Source: Liolophura sinensis
Lineage: Eukaryota > Mollusca > Polyplacophora > Chitonida > Chitonidae
Assembly (NCBI RefSeq): GCF_032854445.1
Contig: NC_088296.1
Location: forward strand, 18,591,485-18,655,484
Reading direction: 5' to 3'
DNA length: 64,000 nucleotides
Below, piece after piece: positions 1 through 10,003 of this stretch (position 1 is its first letter; the number at the start of each line of letters is the position of its first letter). The notes beneath the pieces are model-generated. The model saw only the letters and a list, made by a program, of their open reading frames with translations, was not told where the DNA came from and searched no databases. Both the position numbers and the translations under genes were made by a program.

Positions 1-300
1 AAATAGAAAGATAGTCAGACACACGCACACACAGACAGACACATACAGATACACACACAGACACCCAGACACAAAGGCAGACAGGCAGTCAAATGGTCAG
101 ACACAGACAGACAAGAACAGACAGACACACAGACAAAGGCACAGAAAAACGAACGGACTGACACACAGAAACATTACAACATTCACACACAGGCATACAC
201 GTGCATATGCAGGATCGGACACAGACAGACAGACAGACAGACAGACATATTTAGGCAAACATATACAGACAAATAAAGACAGACACATACACATACAGTC
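1..300. repeat. CAGA/CA-rich simple sequence
   Basis: The first 300 bases are dominated by CAGACA and CACA motifs, with a pure CAGA run near 222-246. Open frames on the minus strand here are low-complexity Cys/Val/Leu translations of this simple sequence and are not genes. Confidence 0.9.
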
Positions 301-1265
301 AGTTAATGAAACAGATGAACGCCCCTAGTCACTAGTCACAAAACAATTATTGCATTACTTCACGAGCCCACACATATGATAACTCGCTGACTTGCAGGTG
401 AATATACAGCATAGGCCTACCTTTTATTGCATCGTTCACGTGTATAGCATGAATAAGTGTAGCTGGGCCCACAATGTTTGTTGTAATGTTGAAATTATTA
501 CAACACCTTGCGTTTTATATACGTGTATACACATCAAGGGGAATTCATACAGATACGTATTTTTCCTTCAACAACTGACACTGTACAACAAGTGGTGAGA
601 CTTATTCAAGCACGACTGTATGGTATATGTTCATAATATCCAGCGGATTTGCGCAGGGTAGTGTCAAACACATTTGGAGTAATTACATGATATTGTTATC
701 TCGAAGACAGCATCGCCGGAGCGTTAAAGAGGTCAGCCTTTGCCTTTGCCAAAACGTGTTTATGTTCATGTGAGACATAATACACACCAAGGTGATTTTT
801 TATTTGCTGATATCTATTTAAGGGTGTGTTTACTGTTGCCCCCTACCGCTTCTCATCAGGTATACGGAGGTATACAGAGGCTCTTGAAGAGGCCAGACAG
901 AACACATGTATGTGTTGTACACAACCTGTGGAGGACTTACGCGCTAGAGAGTGAGTATATATAGACATATATACACGTACTGTTGTATGACTGTGCAAGG
1001 TTTACTGGTCGAACGTTCGGGTAATTATTTGGCTCTCAGCCCTTAACAACCATGCTTGGCGCGAGTTCGAATCCAGCTGTTTCTGGGTCTGCTGCGGCTT
1101 TAGATCAGGAAATTTCTTGTGTTCATTTTGAGAGGCCCAAAACATTACTGAACATAGTTATACATGTATACTGAAGATAACGGCTTGATCTTAGTTTATA
1201 TGATGACTGTTGAAAACTTGTCATGATCGGATGTAAACGCAATGTGAACGCAAAGTGAATTTTTC
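301..1265. other. No gene seen; tRNA-like debris
   Basis: I see no supported gene. Near 1,059-1,076 there is a B-box-like string (GAGTTCGAATCC), but no acceptor stem or matching A-box at proper spacing, so it is probably worn SINE debris. Confidence 0.4.
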
Positions 1266-1530
1266 AGTCATATGACGACGAGGAGTCATTAGGTGTGTGT
1301 ATATATCTTTTGTCTTCTTGTTGCACCGCATGTCCATGCCGCCACTGAAGTATTATGCCGAAAACACCAGTCATGACACCCCACTCAGTGACGTTATACT
1401 GACAACGGGCCAACGAGTCACGTTTCTTTGCTCTAACCTTAAAATGCTGAGTGCCAATTCAGACTGCAACAAGTACCATTTGTCTTAATTTTGGTGTGAC
1501 TCGACCCGGTATTGATTCGATCCGGAATGT
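1266..1530 (+). repeat. Dispersed repeat family B, copy 1
   Basis: About 265 bp matching four other places in the window (1,838; 38,750; 48,440; 57,135). Shared landmarks are a TTTTTCAGTCAT-like start, GAGTCATTAGGTGTGTGT, ACACCAGNCATGACACCCCA, a TGCTCTAACCT block, and a GGTGTGACTCGACCCGG end followed by a B-box-like GATTCGATCC. The B-box-like terminus suggests a SINE-type origin in reverse orientation (inference). Confidence 0.6.
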
Positions 1531-1547
1531 ACACGTATATATACATG

Positions 1548-1593
1548 TATAAGTGAAATCTTCATGTGTACGGCGTAAAACACCGGTCAAATA
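1548..1593 (+). repeat. SINE-A tail fragment
   Basis: Only the 3' end of the common SINE is present: ATAAGTGAAAT, then GTACGGCGTAAAACACC, ending in TCAAATA. It directly follows a family B copy. Confidence 0.6.
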
Positions 1594-1640
1594 ACCGCAT
1601 GCATGCTTGAGATACCTGACTCTAAAGGGTCACAGACCTC

Positions 1641-1780
1641 TTCGGTGACACAGTAGTTAGAGCTTCTGCCTTTAATGCGGGAGACCTGGGATCAAACCCG
1701 GGTGGTGTCATCTCAAAGGCTATAAAAATGGTACACTTAGTTGCCTCGTGGCGTTTAGAGCTGGGAGGAAATTTATTAAA
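1641..1780 (+). mobile_element. Second tRNA-derived SINE (head and part of body)
   Basis: A tRNA-like head runs about 1,641-1,712. An A-box-like TAGTTAGAGCTTC is followed at tRNA spacing by a B box GGGATCAAACCC and a complementary GGTGTCA end. The body after it (TATAAAAATGGTAC...) differs from SINE-A, so this is a separate family. Not a functional tRNA gene, because the anticodon arm is not well formed. Confidence 0.5.
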
Positions 1781-1837
1781 CCGTAAACACGCACTCCCTG
1801 TACATGTATGTATGCGTGCTTTGCTTGTTACATCATC

Positions 1838-2055
1838 ATTGACAATTTTTCAGTCAAAGGAATCATTAGGTGTGTGTAAATTTACCGTTTCTTCTTGTGT
1901 CAGGGTAAGTCACTGTGCTGCTATCACTGATGTATCATGCTGAAGACACCAGACATGACACCCCATCCAAATACATTATATTGGCCAGCCAGGCATGTTT
2001 CCATGCTCTAACATCTTACCTCTGAGCGTCAACAAGGCAGCAACAAATACGATAT
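1838..2055 (+). repeat. Dispersed repeat family B, copy 2
   Basis: Shares TTTTTCAGTCA, ATCATTAGGTGTGTGTA, GTATCATGCTGAAGACACC, ACATGACACCCCA, TGCTCTAACAT and GCAGCAACAA with copy 1, in the same order, about 570 bp downstream of it. Confidence 0.6.
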
Positions 2056-2118
2056 AACAGAATGCAGATTATTGCAGATTATTGTACCCCATATCTAAGA
2101 CCGAATGATTCAAAATCA

Positions 2119-2144
2119 CAGAGAGAGAGAGAGAGAGAGAGAGA
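2119..2144. repeat. (GA)n microsatellite
   Basis: A run of about 12 GA dinucleotides. Confidence 0.9.
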
Positions 2145-2743
2145 AGTATGCGTAGAACACAGATACAAACACAATGTTCCTTCTGTATACATGTTTACAA
2201 ATAAACAGCAGTTCAGTCATGCGTGTTGCTAGACCGTAGACTTTTTTTTACGTTGATCAATTCCTATGTAAATCACAGAAGTTGTTTACCTGTATGACCT
2301 ATTTTTTTTTTTTTTTTTGCAACTGAGAAAGCGTCATGGTCGACCGGTTACAACGCGTATGTTTAAAACGCTAAGACAGACGGGGTGTGAGTTTGATACC
2401 AGCTATGTGCAGGCAATTTATACGTTTCCTAGCTGTCACTTTTCGGGGAGTTTTGACCATAAGCGCTTGACGACGTTCGTACATGTATATGTTCCCTTGC
2501 GAAATTTAGTATTTAAAACCATGTGTGCTCCATTAATAATGGTGTGCATATCTACGTCACACATGGGAAAGATCGTCTCAAACGTGCCGCGTGTCGGTGG
2601 TTCACCACGGGAACTCCGGATTCCTCCACCCATAAAACAAATTCACCGCCGTCTTACATGTGAAAAATTGTGCTAGTATTGTGCCGAACAATAGTCAGAT
2701 AACTAGATAGGTATATATCAGTCCATGCGTTTATTTACCATAA

Positions 2744-2945
2744 AGTCGCTGTGAGTTCAAGTCCAGCTCATGCTGGCTTCCTCTCCAACCGTACGTGTGA
2801 AGGTCTGTCAGAAACCTGCGGATGGTCGTGGGTTTCCACCGGGCTCTGCCCGGTTTCCTCCCAACATAATGCTGGCCGACGTCGTATAAGTGAAATGTTC
2901 TTGAGTACAGCGTAAAACACCAATCAAATTAATAAATAAATAAAT
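2744..2945 (+). mobile_element. SINE-A, 5'-truncated
   Basis: Plus-orientation copy lacking the A-box half of the tRNA head. It keeps the B-box region (GTGAGTTCAAGTCC), the body (ATGCTGGCTTCCTCTCC, GGTTTCCTCCCAACATAA), the 3' block and an (AAAT)n tail. Confidence 0.8.
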
Positions 2946-4990
2946 TTACCATAAATAAATAGCAACCTAAACGGCCAAAATCACCTGGGCTTATTAAAGC
3001 AGATTAGGTAAAAAGGGCGCAATTCGTACTTATTACAGCAGATTAGATAAAAAGGGCGCAATTCGTACTTTTTTACCCGAGAAACTGAGTAACAGTTTGC
3101 ACGTTTAGAATTTGTTGAATCCTGATTTACTAAAGACGATGTAAGAATACAGATTAACTATAATCTCGCCATTGGTCTTAAATGTATTTAATAGGTGCAG
3201 AACTAGTGTTTTAAACAGCTTAATATGTTTTTTTTTGGTGGGGGGGGGGGGCACTAGTCTATTATTGTAGGTACACTTAATATGTGTAATTTAAGTGATT
3301 ATGCCGTATATCATGAAGGCGTTCTTAAATACCTCACTGAACGGTGTATATCTCAAATGTCATCATTTTTTTATTTTTACCTTGATGTATCTCAAACTGA
3401 ACTAAAAGCGTAGAGACGTAAATGTATGTATTATAAAACCTTCGTGACGCCACACGCTTCACTCTGATTTTAAAACATGTATATACTCTCAACATAGCTC
3501 TGTGTATACTGTATATACTAAATTTGCATTTAAATGCATTTAATTATATTAAAACGATGTTTAAATATAAAATATGTATACTTAAGGTACAGTTTATAAC
3601 GGTTGTTTGATTTTTTTTTACGTCGGATGATATAGGTTTCCAAACAGTCCGTTTGAAATAACAGAGAAATATATAAATCTATATATATACACTGTGCTGT
3701 CGTGATAACATTACTGGTTAGTCATAAAGTGGATCGGAAAGGCCTTCGAATATACAGATCGTATAAAAACTAAATCCACAAGATTATTTCTCAGTTTATC
3801 TGTCAATCTCTACGCAGAGCTCACTGCGCAATTCTGCATTGCTTATGTTTTTTGTTTTTTTGTTTTTTTTTGGTCTGGGCGGAGAGACTGGTTACGATGT
3901 GTTTGACCAGACATATAAGGTAAACAACAAAGTCTGTGAACACAACTCCTCAGGCGACGCTTTCGATGTGCATTGTATGTGTTTATATGTTTATGGCGTC
4001 TGAAACTGATTTTTTTCTTTAGTACATCGCCTTTGCTTTGAGATTACAGTGATAGTGTACATGTACACTTTAAAAGCGATTCTGTTATACTGAATTCCTA
4101 TATGTTGTTAGAGTGACGCTGGAATAGATTTTATGAGATAGTGTTCCAACTCGACCAGTTTTGTGTTCTGTGTTCCAACTCAGTGCCTTTGTTGGTGCAT
4201 ATAGTCATCCTTAGATTCATTTATTTCCTTTGACATATTGAGGCGCCAAACATGTCTTTGCCTGGAGTGCCAAGACATGTGTTTAGGAAAGTGCTAAACG
4301 ACTAAACATGTTGGAAACTACAACGTATTAAGGATTTAAACGTGTAAAAAGTACCGGACAAAATATGCGCTTAGAGTTACGTTTAGCTTTTAAACGCCGT
4401 TTTTGCAGTTCATTACGGGGAATTCCATTTTCTATATCATAAAATTATCTTGCGGTAGGATAATCGTTTTAGAGTGTCACTAATTTTTTGTGTAGCTGAA
4501 CTACGTAAAACAGGTTAGATCTGGCTGCAACGAATACGTCCGCGTAATTGTTGATGATGAGTCACACAGTCTAAAAAAAACCCTGCACAATAAACGTTAT
4601 TACTTCTCGTTGGTCCTGGCAAAGTAGGCCACAGCACATCGTGGGAAAAAGTCATTCAAAGTCTATTTCTGTTAATTCGCCAGTTTTTGATAGGATCGCG
4701 TTTAGCAATCAACATATCCCACGAAAAGCTCAAACAAGCAGAATATTGGATATTTATGATGTAATGTCATAACTCGACGTTCAAGAATATATTAAATGTA
4801 GCAACACGTTTACAGAGTTAAACACATTGGAGCCACTCATTGAACGGTGGGTGGGGATTGATTTGACGGATTAACTGAAAGACGGACGATCGAAAGCTAT
4901 TTATTATATAAAGGACTTACTGAAGGTCTGTTCTTTTGCATGTTTTTGTTCATTTAATTATTAACAGCTTATAATAGTTAATTATTAATA
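2946..4990. other. No gene seen
   Basis: AT-rich DNA with homopolymer runs (polyG near 3,240, polyT near 3,850). No open frame with recognisable protein similarity and no clear repeat. Confidence 0.4.
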
Positions 4991-4995
4991 GCTGA

Positions 4996-5130
4996 CGACA
5001 GCACACAGTATTTTGACCAGTGACGTCTCATAATTTGTAATATCCTTGCAACGTTTACCTGGTTTCACGCTGTCGTCGCTGTTCTGGTTTTACTCTTTGC
5101 GTTCGAGTAGTCTTTCATACTGTATTCCTG
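4996..5130 (+). repeat. Dispersed repeat family C, copy 1
   Basis: Carries GACCAGTGACGTCT followed by a CTGTCGTCGCTGTTCTGGTT block. Related strings recur near 5,275-5,545, 10,110-10,330 (reverse), 16,885-17,030, 37,110-37,570 (parts, both strands), 49,405-49,480 (reverse) and 50,135-50,255. Confidence 0.5.
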
Positions 5131-5188
5131 CATAAAGAAGGATTCTGCTGGTGCACTTAGCATCACCCAGGCTTGGTTCCTTGCATTG

Positions 5189-5253
5189 TTTTATTTTATT
5201 TCATAGATGTTTTACGTCGCACTCAAGAATATTTCACTTATACGACAGCGGTG
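5189..5253 (-). mobile_element. SINE-A tail fragment
   Basis: Reverse-orientation 3' end only: TTTTATTT tail, then GTTTTACGTCGCACTCAAGAA and TTTCACTTATACGAC. Confidence 0.7.
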
Positions 5254-5274
5254 CATCGTTTTAATGTTAAACAC

Positions 5275-5545
5275 ATTATTTTGAGTAATTTTAGACCAGT
5301 GACTTCTAATAATTTGTGATATCATGGCATGTTCTGGTACCTAATTTGCCTTAAGTCCTGGTGCTGGGTGGGGGGTGGAGGGTGGGGGGGTGGAGTGGGA
5401 GTAACTTGCTACAATTTAAACATTTACGCATTTCGGAAGAGGTTCAGATTTCATCGGTTATAGATGTGACCATTCACTCTATCGTCGCTGCTCTAATTTT
5501 ACCCTCTGCTGTAGTTTTTCATATTTTAATCCTGCCTAAACAAGG
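5275..5545 (+). repeat. Dispersed repeat family C, copy 2
   Basis: GACCAGTGACTTCTAATAAT and later CTATCGTCGCTGCTCTAATT and AGGAATCTGCTG match copy 1 in order. A G-rich insertion lies at 5,362-5,400. Confidence 0.5.
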
Positions 5546-5559
5546 AATCTGCTGTTAAA

Positions 5560-8500
5560 TTAAATATCCTTGAGGCCTCGCTCCGTTGCGTTGTTTGTAT
5601 ATGGGAATAACATATATGGTTCAGTATATGTTTTGACATTCCATAGAAAAGGCCTAGCTAAGAGTAAACGGTATCTAGGTTGAACCACTTACAGTGTTTA
5701 ATGTAAGGGTGATACTGCAGCGAAACGGAGCAGAGCCACTGACATCGTAAAGAAAGCGTTAATGTGTCAGCGGAATTACATGTAGCCTACAAACAGCTCA
5801 CCCCACACGGGGTCACAGGATCACGAAGGCTGTGTTATGCTTACACGATACACGAAACGCTTGGTTTTTATTTTATTGTGAAATGACACAAAATATAAGT
5901 GTATAAAAAAGTTTCGCAGTTTTCTTGTTGGGTGTAAAAATGACTTTAAAATTCACTTTTCCCGACGCCTCAGCGGTTCTGAAATATCTGAAAGTAAGTA
6001 ACTCTCCCAACTGGTCGATTTATCTCAAGACTAGAGGCCGACTTAGACGTGACAAAAATCGGGATAACACCTGTTGTTGTCATGTACAGCCCTACTGCAG
6101 TCCTGTTTAATCGGGGTTAGTCTTGACTGGTCGGGAATGAAAGAGGACCTAGGTACGAGCAAATCAGGACTGTTGTAGGACTACGGGAAGATACTGCCAC
6201 GATTAATTCCCGACTAACCCCGACCTTTCTACGAACAGACTACGAGTGAAGTAAGAGTGTCGTAGAACAGAGGCACGACCTGTACGACTGCTCCACGAGT
6301 TGTAGGACTTCTCAACGATATTAGACATTAACCATGTGATCATTTTTGTTCAAAATGGCTACTGCTAACATGTTAGATGAGGAAGAGATTAGTTATAGTG
6401 CCCTAGTGACGCACTTGACACTATAAATCGACCGAACTCGGCTCCATGTGAGAGCCCCTTAAATAACCTACTGTGCTGACGTCAAAAACGAGAGCTGTCA
6501 AAGCAACTTTGTTGGTTGAGAGCCTGAATTGCAGTGGCTAAGCTGGTACCCGCAATTCCAATTGGTTCATATGTGACGTCATTTCAGAATATTTTTGAGC
6601 GCTGAGGAAAAATAGGCGTAAAGTGGAGGGGTTATTGAGAAATATAAAGTATGTCTTAAATAGGCAGAAAACGTTTTCTAGTTCTTTTTGGAATATTCTT
6701 CTGCATTTCCTTAAAACCTTACTTTTCGTTTTATGGGACTTTTTCATGTATCCTTAAAGTGACAGTAAGTCTTAACTTGTGGTATTATGATCCCTGAGTT
6801 TTAGATTTAGACTTAACACACTAAGTTTCAATTTTGTTGTGAAGGACTGCGAGAATTCTAATTAAATTTAAGAAAAATTCCGAAAGTGAATCACAATTTT
6901 AGCGAAGTATACTATTTTCACGTTATAAGACTAAGATTAACTTGAAGGAAAAGACCTCTAAAAATCGAAGTATTCATCACTAAAGAAACCACTTAAAACT
7001 ATGCAAGAAATATACTTTCATTATTTGTTTTAGACTTTTGCGAAAAGAGTTAAAGGTGTTTAAAACATTCGAATTCAAGGTGGGCTTTATGAGCCAGACT
7101 ATCAGGGAGTTGGAATTCCTACGTTATAGAAAGCTTTTCCAACTCTAATCACGACACGGAATGTTGTAATAACTCTTTTTACGCATGAGTAAAAGATTAC
7201 TGAAATAATTTTCCCCAAAACCCCTTCCCTCTGTGAACATCAGGAAAAAAAAGGCGATGTGTCGTCCGAGTTCCTAGCTAACGCCAGCAAGGCACCATAA
7301 AAGCCCGCGATAGTATTCAACTGTTTGAATACCTTTCAACACTGTTAAGAAAATCTGAAAAAAAGAAATGAAAGTATTTTTACGCATCGGTTTCAGTTGT
7401 CTGTGCCAGGGATCTAACTTCATATGTTAGCTTTCCTTTACTTCCAGTCTGATGCCAGTTTGTAAAGGGGACTATGGACAAATACCATTGCAAACGCCCG
7501 GAAAAGCTTGATAATGTCATGGACATATAAACAGAAAACCGTGCAAGCCTAGGGCTCTGTAGAATCACTATAATAAACCATAAACACGCTCAACAAACAA
7601 ATGTTTTCAAAGAGGTAAAACATGAGCGCGCCAAAATGAAACGCGCCAAAAGGTCGCCTGCTGGGACGCGATCATACATGTACTTCTTGTCGGTTCGCCG
7701 CGTTATTTGACGAGTTTCCGTTCTTGTCTATGTGAACTTACGAGAATTCACAAATTCTGATTCGGCTTATAGGCACGAATAAGAATAAGCAAGATTTATG
7801 GAGTTTAACATCAGATTACTTTCTTTATCTACAAAAAGCGTGATGCCGTGTATTGCATTAATTATAATAAATGTAGAGACAGCACATACTAGTATTATCC
7901 ATTATTTAATATTTCAGCAATTGATAGGTTATTGTGGCAATGCACGTCATACACGAGCCATCGGAAGAACTGGATATTTATAAAAACGGAAATTTAATGT
8001 TCAGAATGATGCCAGCTGAAAGATAAATTAATGCGTGTATACCGCTGAAAACGCATGGATTGCGGGGATTCCCCAGACAGAATTCACATTGCTTGTTTGT
8101 CACGCAATCCATTTCGTAATACAATGGCCTTATTCAGGTGGGAAAACTATTAAATCCGCGCAAGGCCGCCAAATCGCGTATAATTGCCCATTCAGGCCCA
8201 CTTGATTAGTCAAACTGATTGTTATGTGGCCCACTGCGTAGTCCCATTGAGAGCGAAGAAGGACGTGTATGTGTGTTCGGTTGATATGGGCGCCTTTGTA
8301 AATGAAGGATGTATCAACAACCAAAGCGCCCTCTAGTGCCTTTTGTAATAAATGGCGGGGAGCTCTTGAATATGTAGGCGGTTGAATCTATTGGTGGCTC
8401 GAGCGGTTCAACAGTTATATTGTATACGTACACCGTTATATGTGTTAATAAATCAATGCTGAATTTCCTAACTGACAATAAATCATTGACACAAAATCAC

Positions 8501-8870
8501 GGCTGTTTTGTAAAGACGACAATGCCCATTGTGAGCATAGCCAGCTAATCGCACTCCGTGCAGGAATCTTTGATGCAGTTCATGGTAAACGTGTCAGAGC
8601 TTGCGTTGTGCTTCGGGTATTTGTAGTTTGACAGGTGTCGATTATCTCTAACAGTCAAACCAGCCTGATAGGCCTGGTATGAATCGTTCTTTCTTTGGTT
8701 GTAGTAAATTGCGGTTAAATATTTGAGGTCATCCAGACGACTTGCCGGACATTTTACTTTTTCTGAACGCAAACGATGAACAAGCGTTTTGTGATTTCTA
8801 GATGACTGGCTGGCGCGTTTTTTTTTTTTTGCGAATTTTCTAGTCGCCGGCTACGGGGGTTGCAGAGAGG
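5560..8870. other. No gene seen; one long inverted repeat
   Basis: About 3.3 kb without a recognisable gene. Contains an inverted repeat at 6,111-6,223 (listed separately). A 75-codon minus-strand frame at 8,545-8,772 is Lys/Asn/Tyr-rich with a CxxC near its end, but I cannot tie it to a family or to good splice sites. Confidence 0.4.
6111..6223. repeat. Inverted repeat, possible hairpin
   Basis: TCGGGGTTAGTC at 6,111-6,122 is perfectly complementary to GACTAACCCCGA at 6,212-6,223. A further GGGAAT near 6,133 pairs with ATTCCC just inside the right arm if a 10-base interruption on the left is allowed. No transposon ends or target duplication identified. Confidence 0.5.
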
Positions 8871-8894
8871 GCGCGTTTCATTTGTCCCAAGCAG

Positions 8895-9115
8895 AAGTCC
8901 AAGCAGCAGGCATTTTGTAATCATTCAGCAACGGGTTAGCGGCAAAGGCGCTTTTTATTTACCCACCCATTCAAGCAGCAGGCGTTTTGTAATCTTCCAG
9001 CAGTCAAGTAGGTAGTGCGACTTTTCCAGCTCACCTTCGGCAGTAGAGATTTGCAATCTTCCAGCAATCGGATAAGCGACCATTAGTTTTTAGCCCACGT
9101 ACAAGCAGTAGATAA
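8895..9115. repeat. Degenerate ~70-bp tandem repeat
   Basis: CAAGCAGCAGGC(A/G)TTTTGTAATC followed by a CAGCA block recurs about every 70 bp, with two clear copies and two weaker ones ending near 9,115. Confidence 0.55.
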
Positions 9116-9390
9116 AATTAATTTAGTTTCTGTTCGTATATTCTTACGTCTCTTTATTCTTCTGTCACACTGATTTCTGTGCAATAAGGCCGCTTAACAT
9201 ATTATCCGAATTTGATTCACAGGTTTTTCTTTGTAGAGCATACAATTTGCATATTTAACAATTTCAGTTATTCTGGCTTCTCTGCAATAACCCCTCCAAA
9301 TATCGTCCGATTTTGATAAAATTTTGTTTGAAGAATAATTTAGCGAGCTTTTACATCAAGTTCGAGAACCAGCTTCTTCCATACATAAAT

Positions 9391-9667
9391 GTTTTATTTG
9401 TTTACTTATTTATTTGACTGGTGTTTCACGCTGTACTGAAGGATATTTGACTTATACGACGGCGGCCAGCGTCTGTGGTGGGAAACCGGGCAGAGCCTGG
9501 GAGATGCCCACGACCATCCGCAGGTTGCTGGCAGGCCTTCCCATGTACGGCCGCGCGGAGAGGAAGCCAGCATGAGCTGGACTTGAACTCATAGGGACCG
9601 CATTAGTGAGAGGCTCCCGGGTCATTGCGCCGCGCTGGCGTGCTAACCACCTCGGCCACTGAGGCCT
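9391..9667 (-). mobile_element. SINE-A, full length
   Basis: Reverse-orientation copy with all parts. In element order these are the tRNA-like head (at 9,600-9,667), B box (GAGTTCAAGTCC on the minus strand), body, 3' block and AAAT-type tail at 9,391-9,415. tRNA-derived SINEs are transcribed by RNA polymerase III from the A and B boxes and mobilised by a partner LINE. Confidence 0.85.
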
Positions 9668-10003
9668 AAATAAGTATTTATATTTAGCGTGAGACGTAGA
9701 TTCCGTTAATTGGCTGTTTTGTGTTTGTTAATTTGATAGTTGTTTTATACCGTGAAGTCCTGCTAAGATTTTTTACATTTTTTTTATTGTATTTGACGCC
9801 ATACACATCTATTTTTCATTCGGCTTTCATGCACGGGTAGGAATGGCAGAGAGCGGTGTACTCCAGGTAAACTACTTTTTACAGGGATTAACAAGACGAC
9901 GTAATAAAGTAAAAGGCTTTACAATTTTTTCACTCCATAATTTGACTCCTGACTTTCTGTATTTTCAGAATTAAATTTTCCGATGCCACAATAATCAACG
10001 AAT

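Noticed and set aside
1020-1110. tRNA gene (B-box-like GAGTTCGAATCC)
   Set aside because: No cloverleaf: no pairing acceptor stem, no usable anticodon arm and no A-box at the right distance.
1641-1712. tRNA gene
   Set aside because: A and B boxes are present but the stems are imperfect and a SINE body follows, so it is a SINE head.
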